This document shows, in pieces, positions 8,268 to 13,927 of a DNA stretch of 18,348 nucleotides. The stretch comes from an uncultured Lachnospiraceae bacterium (GTDB lineage Bacteria; Bacillota_A; Clostridia; Lachnospirales; Lachnospiraceae): contig CADBNA010000229.1 in assembly GCA_902795835.1 (NCBI GenBank), forward strand, positions 1 through 18,348. The letters run 5' to 3'. Every line of letters starts with the position of its first letter. The stretch's first letter is position 1. The translations under genes and the position numbers were made by a program. The notes beneath the pieces were generated by a model. The model had not been told where the DNA came from. It was given only the letters and a program-made list of their open reading frames with translations, and did not search any database.

Positions 8268-8866
8268 ATAAGTGAGAAAAAAGGAAAAATGTTCCGGATA
8301 TAAATAAATAAAAAAACGGAACCAGATACATAAAAGGTAATGTGAAAGCTGGCAGCTCATATTGAACAGATACCACAGGAACAGGCAAAGACGTCCGTCA
8401 GTGTAAATCAACGGGACTGAACAAAGACAGAAGGTGCAGAAAAATCAGACAGGAATTTCAAGAGAGTTGGGAATTCCAGAGAAGGTCTGAAGAAGAGTAT
8501 TTGAGAAAAGAAATTTGAGACATCATTGGTTTCAGATTCGATTTCAATAGAATATCAGGAAGCAAGTATCTGAAGGCCGACGAGAAAGGCATCAGGAAGG
8601 ATTCCGGATAATCTGGTGTCAGAGATCGGATTATTTAAGAAAAGCACCGGATAATAATAAAAGCCTGATTTCCACATATATAAAATCACAGAACTTTCTA
8701 AGCAGATCCGAGCATTCAAAATAGTAAGGGAAAGAAACAGGAGAAACAGTATTCCCGGAAAGAAATGCAGAACTGCGAGCAGGGAACGAAACCTGAGAAT
8801 AAAAAGATAAAAACGACAGGAAAAAGAAAGTAGAGAAAATACAATTGAATAACGAACCATTTCAGT

Positions 8867-8924
8867 AAAGCGGCTGGAGATCTTGAGTGAGTTATGAATA
8901 AGATTTCCGGTCGCTTTCTTTTTG
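8867..8924 (+). terminator. Strong Rho-independent terminator
   Basis: AAAGCGGCTGGAGATCTT (8867-8884) pairs along all 18 bases, three as G-U, with AAGATTTCCGGTCGCTTT (8900-8917). The loop is 15 bases and CTTTTTG follows. The G-U pairs and T-run mark it as acting on + strand RNA. No + strand protein gene precedes it for 890 bp. Confidence 0.85.
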
Positions 8925-8948
8925 CGTGCAGCGGAGTGCCCCGGACAG

Positions 8949-9028
8949 GAGCCGTCCGGTGAAGGAATGAGCCGTCCGACAAAGGAAGGAGCCGCCCCGC
9001 AGAGAAAGGAGCCGCCCCGCCAAGGCAC
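8949..9028. repeat. Four tandem 20-bp repeats
   Basis: Four units start at 8949, 8969, 8989 and 9009, each beginning GAGCCG followed by TCC or CCC and ending in a purine-rich half such as ACAAAGGAAG. The period is exactly 20 bp; units 1-2 and 3-4 are most alike. The last unit runs into the left arm of the palindromic element. No ribosome site or frame supports a coding role. Confidence 0.75.
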
Positions 9029-9189
9029 ACGGCGCCCATACAGGGTTTGAAGGAAACCTTCGCAGCCGCCGGTACTTAGTGAAAACAAGTGCGTAAGCAC
9101 GAAGTTTGAACGTAGTACCGCTGCGGCGAGAAAGAGCGCAAGCGTTTTCCGAAAGACCCTGTATGGGCGCCGTGTGCCTGGCGGGGAGG
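9012..9189. repeat. Large palindromic element with multi-branched RNA-like fold
   Basis: A 23-bp perfect inverted repeat (9024-9046 with 9156-9178) extends outward with a one-base bulge and a mismatch to roughly 31 bp. Inside are: a GAAGG-AAA-CCTTC hairpin (9049-9061); a helix CGGTACT/AGTACCG (9070-9076 with 9114-9120), flanked by GCCG/CGGC and enclosing AAAC/GTTT and a GTGC-GTAA-GCAC hairpin (9089-9100); and a hairpin with a GCAA loop (9130-9149). Two GNRA-type loops in one compact, paired structure suggest selection at the RNA level, or a mobile repeat that folds. No transposase is present. Class unknown. Confidence 0.7.
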
Positions 9190-9207
9190 GGCGGCCCCAC
9201 ACTAAAT

Positions 9208-9244
9208 AGGGCAGCTCCACACTCAGTGAAGCTGCCCTGATTTT
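9208..9244. terminator. Bidirectional terminator hairpin
   Basis: AGGGCAGCT (9208-9216) pairs perfectly with AGCTGCCCT (9230-9238). GATTTT follows on the + strand; on the minus strand the T-run is shorter (ATTTAG). It lies 25 bp beyond the stop of the minus-strand SH3 gene and probably ends that transcript, while also stopping + strand read-through from the palindromic element. Confidence 0.7.
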
Positions 9245-9262
9245 GCCAAATCATAAAATGAC

Positions 9263-10228
9263 TCAGATCAGATAATTCTTATTTACGTAGCCGTATTTGC
9301 CCAGCGTCGGTGCATATACCCACCAGTAGGTGGAATCACTTGTATCCTGAACCTGTACAGTCTGGCCGGAATACAGCTTGCCGATCTCATTGCTGTAATC
9401 ATAGGCTTTTGCCGTGCGCAGAGCCAGATAACCGGTGGCAACGCTGACTGTCTTGGTGAAACCGCCGCCGCCGGCGCCTGCCAGATAGTTCCTGTTTACA
9501 TAGCCGTATTTGCCGAGCTTCGGAGAATATCCATACCAGTAAGTGGGATCGCTCTTATCGGTGACAGTAAAGGTATCGCCGGTATACAGCTTGCCGATCT
9601 CGTTGCTGTAGTCATAGGCTTTTGCCGTGCGCAGAGCCAGATAACCGGTGGCAACACTTACGGAATAGTTGTCTCCGGTCGGAGTCGGTGCCGGGCTGCC
9701 GCCTATAAGATAGTTCCGGTTCACATAGCCGTATTTGCCAAGTGTCGGCGCATATACCCACCAGTAGGTAGGATCGCTGGTATCCTGGACCTGTACAGTC
9801 TGGCCGGAATAGAGCTTGCCAATCTCATTGCTGTAGTCATAGGCTTTTGCCGTGCGCAGGGCCAGATAGCCGGTGGCAACGCTTACGGTCATCGTCGTGC
9901 CCGGAGGTGTGGGGCTCGGGCTGCTGCCGTAGCGGAGATAATTGCTGTTTACATAGCCGGATTTACCAAGTGACGGTGCATATACCCACCAGTATGTGCC
10001 GTCCTTACTCTGAACCTGTACGCTTTCACCATTCCAGAGCTTTCCGATCTCGTTTTCATAGGCATAGGCCGGAGCACTGCGGAGAGCCAGGTAACTGGTA
10101 GCGACATTGACAATCCAGGTCTCGTCGGCGGCAGCTTCCTGAATGGTTACCTGGCTTACCGCCGGGATGCCAAACAGGATAAACAGTGCCAGCGCGGCAG
10201 CCGTCAGTTTTTTGAACAGATTTTTCAT
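9263..10228 (-). CDS. Secreted protein with four SH3-like repeats
   Basis: This 321-residue exported protein has a classical signal peptide (MKNLFKK, hydrophobic core to about residue 25, likely cleavage after the AAA at 32-34). Four bacterial SH3-like repeats follow at about 37-100, 113-176, 188-249 and 258-321. Each runs from VSVATGYLALRTAKAYDYSNEIGKL-type sequence to WWVYAPTLGKYGYVNRNYL. Linkers are short and rich in Pro/Ser/Thr or Gly. Such domains usually bind cell-wall peptides or glycans, so a wall-associated role is likely, but no catalytic domain is attached. GGAAGGAG precedes the ATG. Repeats 2 and 4 are almost identical; repeat 1 is the most diverged and repeat 3 has a different middle (YTGDTFTVTDKS). 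It lies 57 bp downstream of the GNAT gene and may be cotranscribed. Confidence 0.88.
   Translation of the reverse strand: MKNLFKKLTAAALALFILFGIPAVSQVTIQEAAADETWIVNVATSYLALRSAPAYAYENEIGKLWNGESVQVQSKDGTYWWVYAPSLGKSGYVNSNYLRYGSSPSPTPPGTTMTVSVATGYLALRTAKAYDYSNEIGKLYSGQTVQVQDTSDPTYWWVYAPTLGKYGYVNRNYLIGGSPAPTPTGDNYSVSVATGYLALRTAKAYDYSNEIGKLYTGDTFTVTDKSDPTYWYGYSPKLGKYGYVNRNYLAGAGGGGFTKTVSVATGYLALRTAKAYDYSNEIGKLYSGQTVQVQDTSDSTYWWVYAPTLGKYGYVNKNYLI
9401..10100. repeat. Internal DNA repeats encoding the SH3 modules
   Basis: Blocks starting ATAGGCTTTTGCCGTGCGCA lie at 9401, 9614 and 9839, spaced 213 and 225 bp, with near-identical sequence for over 40 bp each. A diverged fourth copy lies near 10060. 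The high DNA identity points to recent duplication or gene conversion, and copy number may vary between strains. Confidence 0.8.
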
Positions 10229-10285
10229 GATGGGAATCTCCTTCCTTTTTAATAATTGTTTTTATTATTATTCCTGCAAAACCTA

Positions 10286-10759
10286 TTACAGGATTTTTTC
10301 CATTCCGATCTTCTGCGGAACCAGGCCGCAGCTCTCATAGAACAGCCGGGCGCTTTCGTTGCATGCCCATACGTTCAGGGTGACATTATAACAGCCGACT
10401 GACCGGGCGTAATCCAGCACATATTCATACAGGGATCTGCCGATATGCTTCCCGCGGAGATGCTCAAACACGCAGAGGTCATCGATATACAGCGTCTTTA
10501 TGTCCGTGAGCACATTGTCGTCCGGCAGCTGCTTCAGGATGCAGAATGCATACCCCTCCGTCTTATCCTGCTCATTCACAGAAACGAATACAGGGGTATT
10601 ATCATCTGCGAGAATGGCGGGAAGCTGGTCTGCCGTATACTTTGTCGCCGGGCCTTTAAACAAATCCGGGCGTCCGTTATGATGGACCATGCAGACCTGC
10701 ACCAGCAGTTCCAGGATCTGCGGGATGTCTTTCTCCTCCGCCCTGCGGATCGAATTCAT
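10286..10759 (-). CDS. GNAT-family N-acetyltransferase
   Basis: This 157-residue protein has the GNAT fold signature. It begins with NSIRRAEEKDIPQI (strand 1/helix 1). The acetyl-CoA pyrophosphate loop RGKHIGRSLYEYV lies at about residues 111-123, after the strand LYIDDLCVFEHL. The C-terminal VTLNVWACNESARLFYESCGL is the usual motif B. Length is typical for single-domain members. A GGAGGT lies about 9 bases before the ATG on the minus strand. The acceptor substrate cannot be inferred; small molecules, peptides and ribosomal proteins are all known for the family. It is divergent from nth and upstream of the SH3-repeat gene on the same strand. Confidence 0.9.
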   Translation of the reverse strand: MNSIRRAEEKDIPQILELLVQVCMVHHNGRPDLFKGPATKYTADQLPAILADDNTPVFVSVNEQDKTEGYAFCILKQLPDDNVLTDIKTLYIDDLCVFEHLRGKHIGRSLYEYVLDYARSVGCYNVTLNVWACNESARLFYESCGLVPQKIGMEKIL

Positions 10760-10830
10760 TGGTCAGTACCTCCGTGGAAGAGAATGCGCCGCCTTTCAAA
10801 AGATCGGCATATCTTTGTAACAAATGTGTA

Positions 10831-10836
10831 ATTATA
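10831..10836 (-). promoter_or_regulatory. Probable -10 element for the GNAT gene
   Basis: TATAAT reads on the minus strand at 10836-10831, about 70 bp before the GNAT start. The best -35 candidate (TTCGTA, 16-bp spacer) is poor, so the promoter call rests mainly on the -10. Confidence 0.4.
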
Positions 10837-10911
10837 TTATGCCACAAGATAGTACGAATGTCTAAAGAATTCTTATTCGATTTGAAAAAAATTGCCGTTT
10901 CATACAAATGG

Positions 10912-10931
10912 AAGCCTGCCGCGGCTTTTTT
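10912..10931 (+). terminator. Terminator-like hairpin in divergent intergenic region
   Basis: AAGCC (10912-10916) and GGCTT (10923-10927) enclose a 6-base loop and run into six T residues (10926-10931). No + strand gene lies upstream, since the neighbouring GNAT gene points away. It could end a very short transcript or be chance. Confidence 0.35.
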
Positions 10932-10959
10932 GCAGCAATGGATTTGTAATGAAATGCGG

Positions 10960-10997
10960 AATCCGGAGGCCGGCTGCAGATATGAAATCCGGAGGCC
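10960..10997. repeat. Two direct copies of AATCCGGAGGCC
   Basis: AATCCGGAGGCC occurs at 10960-10971 and 10986-10997, 26 bp apart and therefore not on the same helical face, just upstream of the predicted nth promoter. It may be a regulator site or a small duplication. The rest of 10760-11097 holds no convincing gene. Confidence 0.45.
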
Positions 10998-11008
10998 CGA
11001 TGCGTCAA

Positions 11009-11037
11009 TTGATGTTTTGCGGCAATACGTGTAAAAT
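11009..11037 (+). promoter_or_regulatory. Predicted nth promoter
   Basis: TTGATG (11009-11014), a 17-bp spacer and TAAAAT (11032-11037), giving a start near 11044 and a leader of about 54 bases before nth. Confidence 0.55.
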
Positions 11038-11097
11038 GAGTACGAAAAGCTTACGGGGAGAATAAAGAAATCGGGGAAAGGAGATCCGGGTACTTCG

Positions 11098-11799
11098 ATG
11101 AATACATCTGGATTAAAGAAAAATGAAAAAAAGGGAACAGAATCCAAAAAGCGCAAGAGTCTTACATTAGAAGTAATCGACAGACTGAAAAAGGAATACC
11201 CCGATGCGCACTGCACCCTGGATTACGACAAGGCATGGCAGCTGCTGGTGAGTGTCCGCCTGGCGGCACAGTGTACGGACGCCCGCGTCGACCAGATCAC
11301 ACCGCTTCTGTATGCGAAGTTTCCTACGGTGAAAGCACTGGCCGAGGCTGATCCCGATGAGATTGAGGAAATTGTGAAGCCCTGCGGGCTGGGACACAGC
11401 AAAGCGCGGGATATTTCCAGATGTATGAGAATTCTGCATCAGGAGTATGACGGACAGGTGCCGGAAACCTTTGAAGAGATCCTGGCGCTGCCGGGCGTCG
11501 GCCGCAAGAGTGCCAACCTGATCATGGGCGATGTTTTCGGAAAACCGGCCATTGTCACAGATACGCACTGTATCCGCCTGACGAATCTGATCGGCATGGT
11601 TGACGGTGTGAAAGAGCCGGCTAAGGTGGAGAAAGCGCTGTGGGAAATCGTGCCGCCGGAAGAAGGAAATGATCTGTGTCACAGGTTTGTTCTTCACGGG
11701 CGCGCGGTGTGCACGGCAAGACATCCGAAATGTGAGATCTGCTGTCTGAATGATATCTGCAGGCACGGCAGAGAGTTGTTGAAAAGCAAAAAGAAATAA
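11098..11799 (+). CDS. nth: Endonuclease III (DNA glycosylase/AP lyase)
   Basis: This base-excision repair enzyme removes oxidised pyrimidines and cleaves the abasic site. The helix-hairpin-helix LPGVGRKSANLIMGDVF contains catalytic lysine K137. Catalytic D155 sits in IVTDTHCIRL, 18 residues later as in E. coli Nth. The C-terminal iron-sulfur loop CTARHPKCEICCLNDIC has the exact C-x6-C-x2-C-x5-C spacing. The 233 residues include about 20 extra Lys-rich N-terminal residues (KKNEKKGTESKKRK) compared with the common form, plausibly DNA-contacting. AAAGGAG (11077-11083) is 14 bases from the ATG, longer than ideal, but no better in-frame start is seen. Confidence 0.97.
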   Translation: MNTSGLKKNEKKGTESKKRKSLTLEVIDRLKKEYPDAHCTLDYDKAWQLLVSVRLAAQCTDARVDQITPLLYAKFPTVKALAEADPDEIEEIVKPCGLGHSKARDISRCMRILHQEYDGQVPETFEEILALPGVGRKSANLIMGDVFGKPAIVTDTHCIRLTNLIGMVDGVKEPAKVEKALWEIVPPEEGNDLCHRFVLHGRAVCTARHPKCEICCLNDICRHGRELLKSKKK

Positions 11800-11837
11800 T
11801 AGTTAACAGATTTGTTATGTATACCATGGATTCTCTG

Positions 11838-11846
11838 TGTTATAAT
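11838..11846 (+). promoter_or_regulatory. Extended -10 element between nth and the small secreted gene
   Basis: TGTTATAAT (11838-11846) is a consensus extended -10; the -35 region (TGTATA) is poor. The predicted start, near 11853, lies only 2 bases before the terminator hairpin at 11855, so a transcript from here would have to pass that hairpin to reach the gene at 11895. Confidence 0.4.
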
Positions 11847-11854
11847 TATCTTCC

Positions 11855-11878
11855 AAACCCAGGGGAGCGGGTTTTTTT
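11855..11878 (+). terminator. Rho-independent terminator after nth
   Basis: AAACCC (11855-11860) pairs with GGGTTT (11869-11874) around an 8-base loop, followed by further T residues to 11878. It probably ends the nth transcript, whose stop lies 56 bp upstream. Confidence 0.7.
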
Positions 11879-11894
11879 AATAGGGGGAATCCAT

Positions 11895-12383
11895 ATGCAT
11901 ATCACAGGGGCGCTGTTTCTGGTGCTGCTGACGGGGTCTTTTCTGTCGGCAGGGCTTTCGTCGTTGTCCGCTTTTTTACCGGAAACAGAATTTCATATTC
12001 CGCTTAAGGAGAGACAGAAGGAGATTTTGCGGGAACAGGGTCTTCCGGAGATGTATGAGGAACTGACCGCTGCGCAGAGAGACATGATTATGTCTGTCGA
12101 AGAGCTTCTGGAGGAAGTGGAAGAGAAGTACGGAAAAGAAATGATTTTTGAGAGCTATCAGCCCGGCACCAGGGAAGACCCCGATACCGTAAGCGTGCAG
12201 TTCCGGGATCCTGACTGGGAGACGGGGCTGTATGCGACCGTTACGAGAACGCAGGAAAACGGCATCATATCATTTTCTGATGACTATGAAGAACCGAAAA
12301 GGGAACGGCATAGAGTTTCAGGGGAGGCTGCCTGGATCAGAGACTGTCCTGACCTGTGCCCATCCTCGAGAGTTCCGGCATAA
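11895..12383 (+). CDS. Small secreted protein of unknown function, possibly C-terminally altered
   Basis: The ATG at 11895 has AGGGGGA 7 bases upstream and opens a 162-residue protein; the frame is open further 5' but without a ribosome site and across the nth terminator. Residues 1-28 look like a signal peptide or membrane anchor (MHITGALFLVLLTGSFLSAG). Then come LPEMYEELTAAQRDMIMSVE, a helical EELLEEVEEKYGKEM stretch and a beta-like part ending GIISFSDDYEEP. The last 16 residues are read from DNA antisense to the MATE gene's 3' end (47-bp overlap) and look unlike the rest, suggesting an ancestral, longer C-terminus was lost and the frame now runs on to a chance stop. I have seen similar YEELT...EEKYG proteins in Lachnospiraceae but cannot name a function. 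Confidence 0.6.
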   Translation: MHITGALFLVLLTGSFLSAGLSSLSAFLPETEFHIPLKERQKEILREQGLPEMYEELTAAQRDMIMSVEELLEEVEEKYGKEMIFESYQPGTREDPDTVSVQFRDPDWETGLYATVTRTQENGIISFSDDYEEPKRERHRVSGEAAWIRDCPDLCPSSRVPA

Positions 12384-13782
12384 TTGTGCAGAGCATGGTG
12401 ATAAAGCAGGCCAGTCCCCCGATCACATTGGAAACCGGTTCTGCAAGAAACACGCCGTCCGTTCCCATGTGCATGCCCAGTGCCAGCAGATACGTGGCCG
12501 GAACGACAATAAAAGCCTTACGGAGGAGCGAGAAAAAGATCGCTCTTCTTTTTTTGTTCAGAGATTTGAATGTGGTCTGTCCGGTATATTGAAAGACCAT
12601 GAATGGAAAAGCAAAGAAGTACAGGTGCAGTGCGTGCCTGGTTTCTGAGAGGATTCCCGCATCCGTGCTGAAGATGGAAATGAGAAAGGCAGGCTTCCAT
12701 TCCAGCAGTCCCCAGGTTGCGAGGGCATAGAAGATGCCAATGGCGGCCAGTGTCAGGATCGCTTTCCGCACAAGCTCCGGCCTGCGGGCGCCGTAGTGGA
12801 AGCTGATAATCGGCGCTGCGCCGTCTGCAATGGACAGAAGCGGCAGTTCCAGAATCTGCCGGATAGAGGACAGGATGGCCATGATTGTGATGTACAGGTC
12901 TCCCCCTGTCTGGGAAAGGACCCGGTTGCAGGTGATCTGCACAAGAGAATTGGTCATCTGCATGACAAAAGTAGCAGCGCCGAGGGCAATGACGTCCGCA
13001 GCCCGCTGGAAATCACAGAATACCTCCCGCACAGGCTGACGGTGCAGACGGATTTCTATATTGCCGCAGAGCAGCAGAAAAAGCACAAACAGGGCAGAGA
13101 GTCCCTGCGAAATCACCGTGGCAGCAGCAGCACCCTCCACGCCCAGTCCGAGGAAAAAGATAAAGACGGGATCCAGGATCAGGTTGGCAAGAGCCCCGAT
13201 CATGACGGTAAGCATGGCCAGACGGGGATAGCCCTGTGCCACGATAAACGGATTGAGACCAGATGCCAGCATGGAAAAGACGGTCCCTGCCAGATATATC
13301 CGCAGATACGGAAGACTGTAGACAAGAGATTCCGCAGATGCGCCAAACAGCTGCAGAATCGGACGCCCGAAGCACCAGCCGACAGTCATAAGCAGCAGAC
13401 CGGCGGCCAGCTCCAGCCAGAAAACCGTATCCAGCAGCATGCCGGCTTCCCGGGAGTCCCCCCGCCCTCTGGCAATGGCAAACAGCGGAGCGCCCCCGCT
13501 GCCGAACAGGTTGGTGAAAGCCACAATGATTGTGATGACGGGAAAACACAGTCCCACAGCCCCCAGCGCGGCTGTGCCGGTGCCGGGTATACGGGAGATA
13601 TAGACCCTGTCGACAATATTGTAAAGCAGGTTCAGAAGCTGGGCAGCCAGCATGGGGCCGGCCATAGACAGAATGTCCCTGAAGATTCTTCCGTCGGAGA
13701 AATCGACCTGACGGCTCTGAACCCGATGTTTCCCGGGTTCAGCAGATGAAGATGATGTTGGTGGCTTATGATCGGAATACAC
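12337..13782 (-). CDS. MATE-family multidrug/organic cation efflux transporter
   Basis: This inner-membrane antiporter of 481 residues has about 12 hydrophobic segments in two repeats. The first runs from ILSMAGPMLAAQLLNLLYNIVDRVYI. The second starts near VIALGAATFVMQMTNSLVQITCNRVL. LGAVGLCFPVITIIVAFTNLFGSGGAPLFAIARGRG and PLLSIADGAAPIISFHYGA are typical of MepA/NorM-like MATE proteins. These use sodium or proton gradients to export cationic drugs. The start is a GTG at 13782, with GAGGAAG about 13 bases upstream, slightly far. The first 25 residues are polar and non-conserved in look, so a somewhat later start is possible. It is divergent from the aldo/keto reductase gene, with a 12-bp inverted repeat between the promoters. 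Substrate is unknown. Confidence 0.93.
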   Translation of the reverse strand: MYSDHKPPTSSSSAEPGKHRVQSRQVDFSDGRIFRDILSMAGPMLAAQLLNLLYNIVDRVYISRIPGTGTAALGAVGLCFPVITIIVAFTNLFGSGGAPLFAIARGRGDSREAGMLLDTVFWLELAAGLLLMTVGWCFGRPILQLFGASAESLVYSLPYLRIYLAGTVFSMLASGLNPFIVAQGYPRLAMLTVMIGALANLILDPVFIFFLGLGVEGAAAATVISQGLSALFVLFLLLCGNIEIRLHRQPVREVFCDFQRAADVIALGAATFVMQMTNSLVQITCNRVLSQTGGDLYITIMAILSSIRQILELPLLSIADGAAPIISFHYGARRPELVRKAILTLAAIGIFYALATWGLLEWKPAFLISIFSTDAGILSETRHALHLYFFAFPFMVFQYTGQTTFKSLNKKRRAIFFSLLRKAFIVVPATYLLALGMHMGTDGVFLAEPVSNVIGGLACFITMLCTIMPELSRMGTGQDSL

Positions 13783-13818
13783 GGCTTTCGTTTCGCTTCC
13801 TCAAGGTAAGATACTGGA

Positions 13819-13827
13819 ATTATACCA
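13819..13827 (-). promoter_or_regulatory. Extended -10 promoter for the MATE gene
   Basis: TGGTATAAT reads on the minus strand from 13827 to 13819, immediately after one arm of the inverted repeat. The -35 region is weak, as is common with extended -10 promoters. Confidence 0.6.
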
Positions 13828-13864
13828 CAAGAAGTCAAAGAGAAGCGTCCCTTTTGACTTCTTG
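13828..13864. promoter_or_regulatory. Perfect 12-bp inverted repeat, candidate operator for divergent genes
   Basis: CAAGAAGTCAAA (13828-13839) and TTTGACTTCTTG (13853-13864) are exact complements with a 13-bp spacer. The dyad touches the minus-strand -10 on one side and the + strand -35 on the other. That position fits a dimeric repressor controlling both genes. No regulator gene is adjacent in the window. Confidence 0.6.
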
Positions 13865-13890
13865 TTTATTTGCCGTGAATTGCATATAAT
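13862..13890 (+). promoter_or_regulatory. Promoter for the aldo/keto reductase gene
   Basis: TTGTTT (13862-13867), a 17-bp spacer and perfect TATAAT (13885-13890). The -35 overlaps the right arm of the inverted repeat, so repression by a protein bound there would be direct. Confidence 0.65.
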
Positions 13891-13927
13891 AGTGTACAGA
13901 AACGCCCGCAGGAGAAGGAGGATTCAC

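Larger units (their letters stand above)
8126..8924 (+). ncRNA. Candidate ~800-nt purine-rich transcript without a long reading frame
   Basis: A strong promoter (8091-8119) and a strong intrinsic terminator (8867-8924) bracket this stretch on the same strand, and no + frame of useful length lies between them. Purines dominate: I counted 42, 38, 42 and 46 of 60 in the blocks starting at 8401, 8581, 8701 and 8761. Local helices exist (GTTCCG 8291-8296 with CGGAAC 8317-8322; GGAATT 8452-8457 with AATTCC 8472-8477; CTTCAG/CTGAAG near 8156-8177), but low U content makes a compact fold unlikely. Open frames on the minus strand here are explained by composition. It could be a long noncoding RNA, a short leader RNA followed by decayed sequence, or a non-functional remnant. 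I do not recognise it. Confidence 0.4.

Noticed and set aside
8127..8411. Open minus-strand frame of 94 codons
   Set aside because: It lies antisense to the strong promoter's transcript, has biased composition and no domain or ribosome site. It is a by-product of low stop frequency.
8126..8917. Decayed protein gene on the + strand
   Set aside because: I read the + frames for recognisable protein fragments and found only short pieces ending in frequent stops. Remnants too diverged to see cannot be excluded without a search.
8555..9220. Open minus-strand frame of 221 codons across the noncoding unit and palindromic element
   Set aside because: The complementary + strand is purine-rich, which removes stop codons from the minus strand. 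The translation has no recognisable domain, crosses a terminator, tandem repeats and a hairpin element, and has no good ribosome site.
10759..11034. Plus-strand frame of 91 codons between GNAT and nth
   Set aside because: No ribosome site. It begins in GNAT upstream sequence, crosses a terminator-like hairpin and the nth promoter, and contains the direct repeats. Coding is unlikely.
12796..13749. Plus-strand frame of 317 codons inside the MATE gene
   Set aside because: It is antisense to a clear 12-segment transporter. The translation is polar, His/Gln/Asp-rich and low in complexity, as expected for the complement of membrane protein codons.
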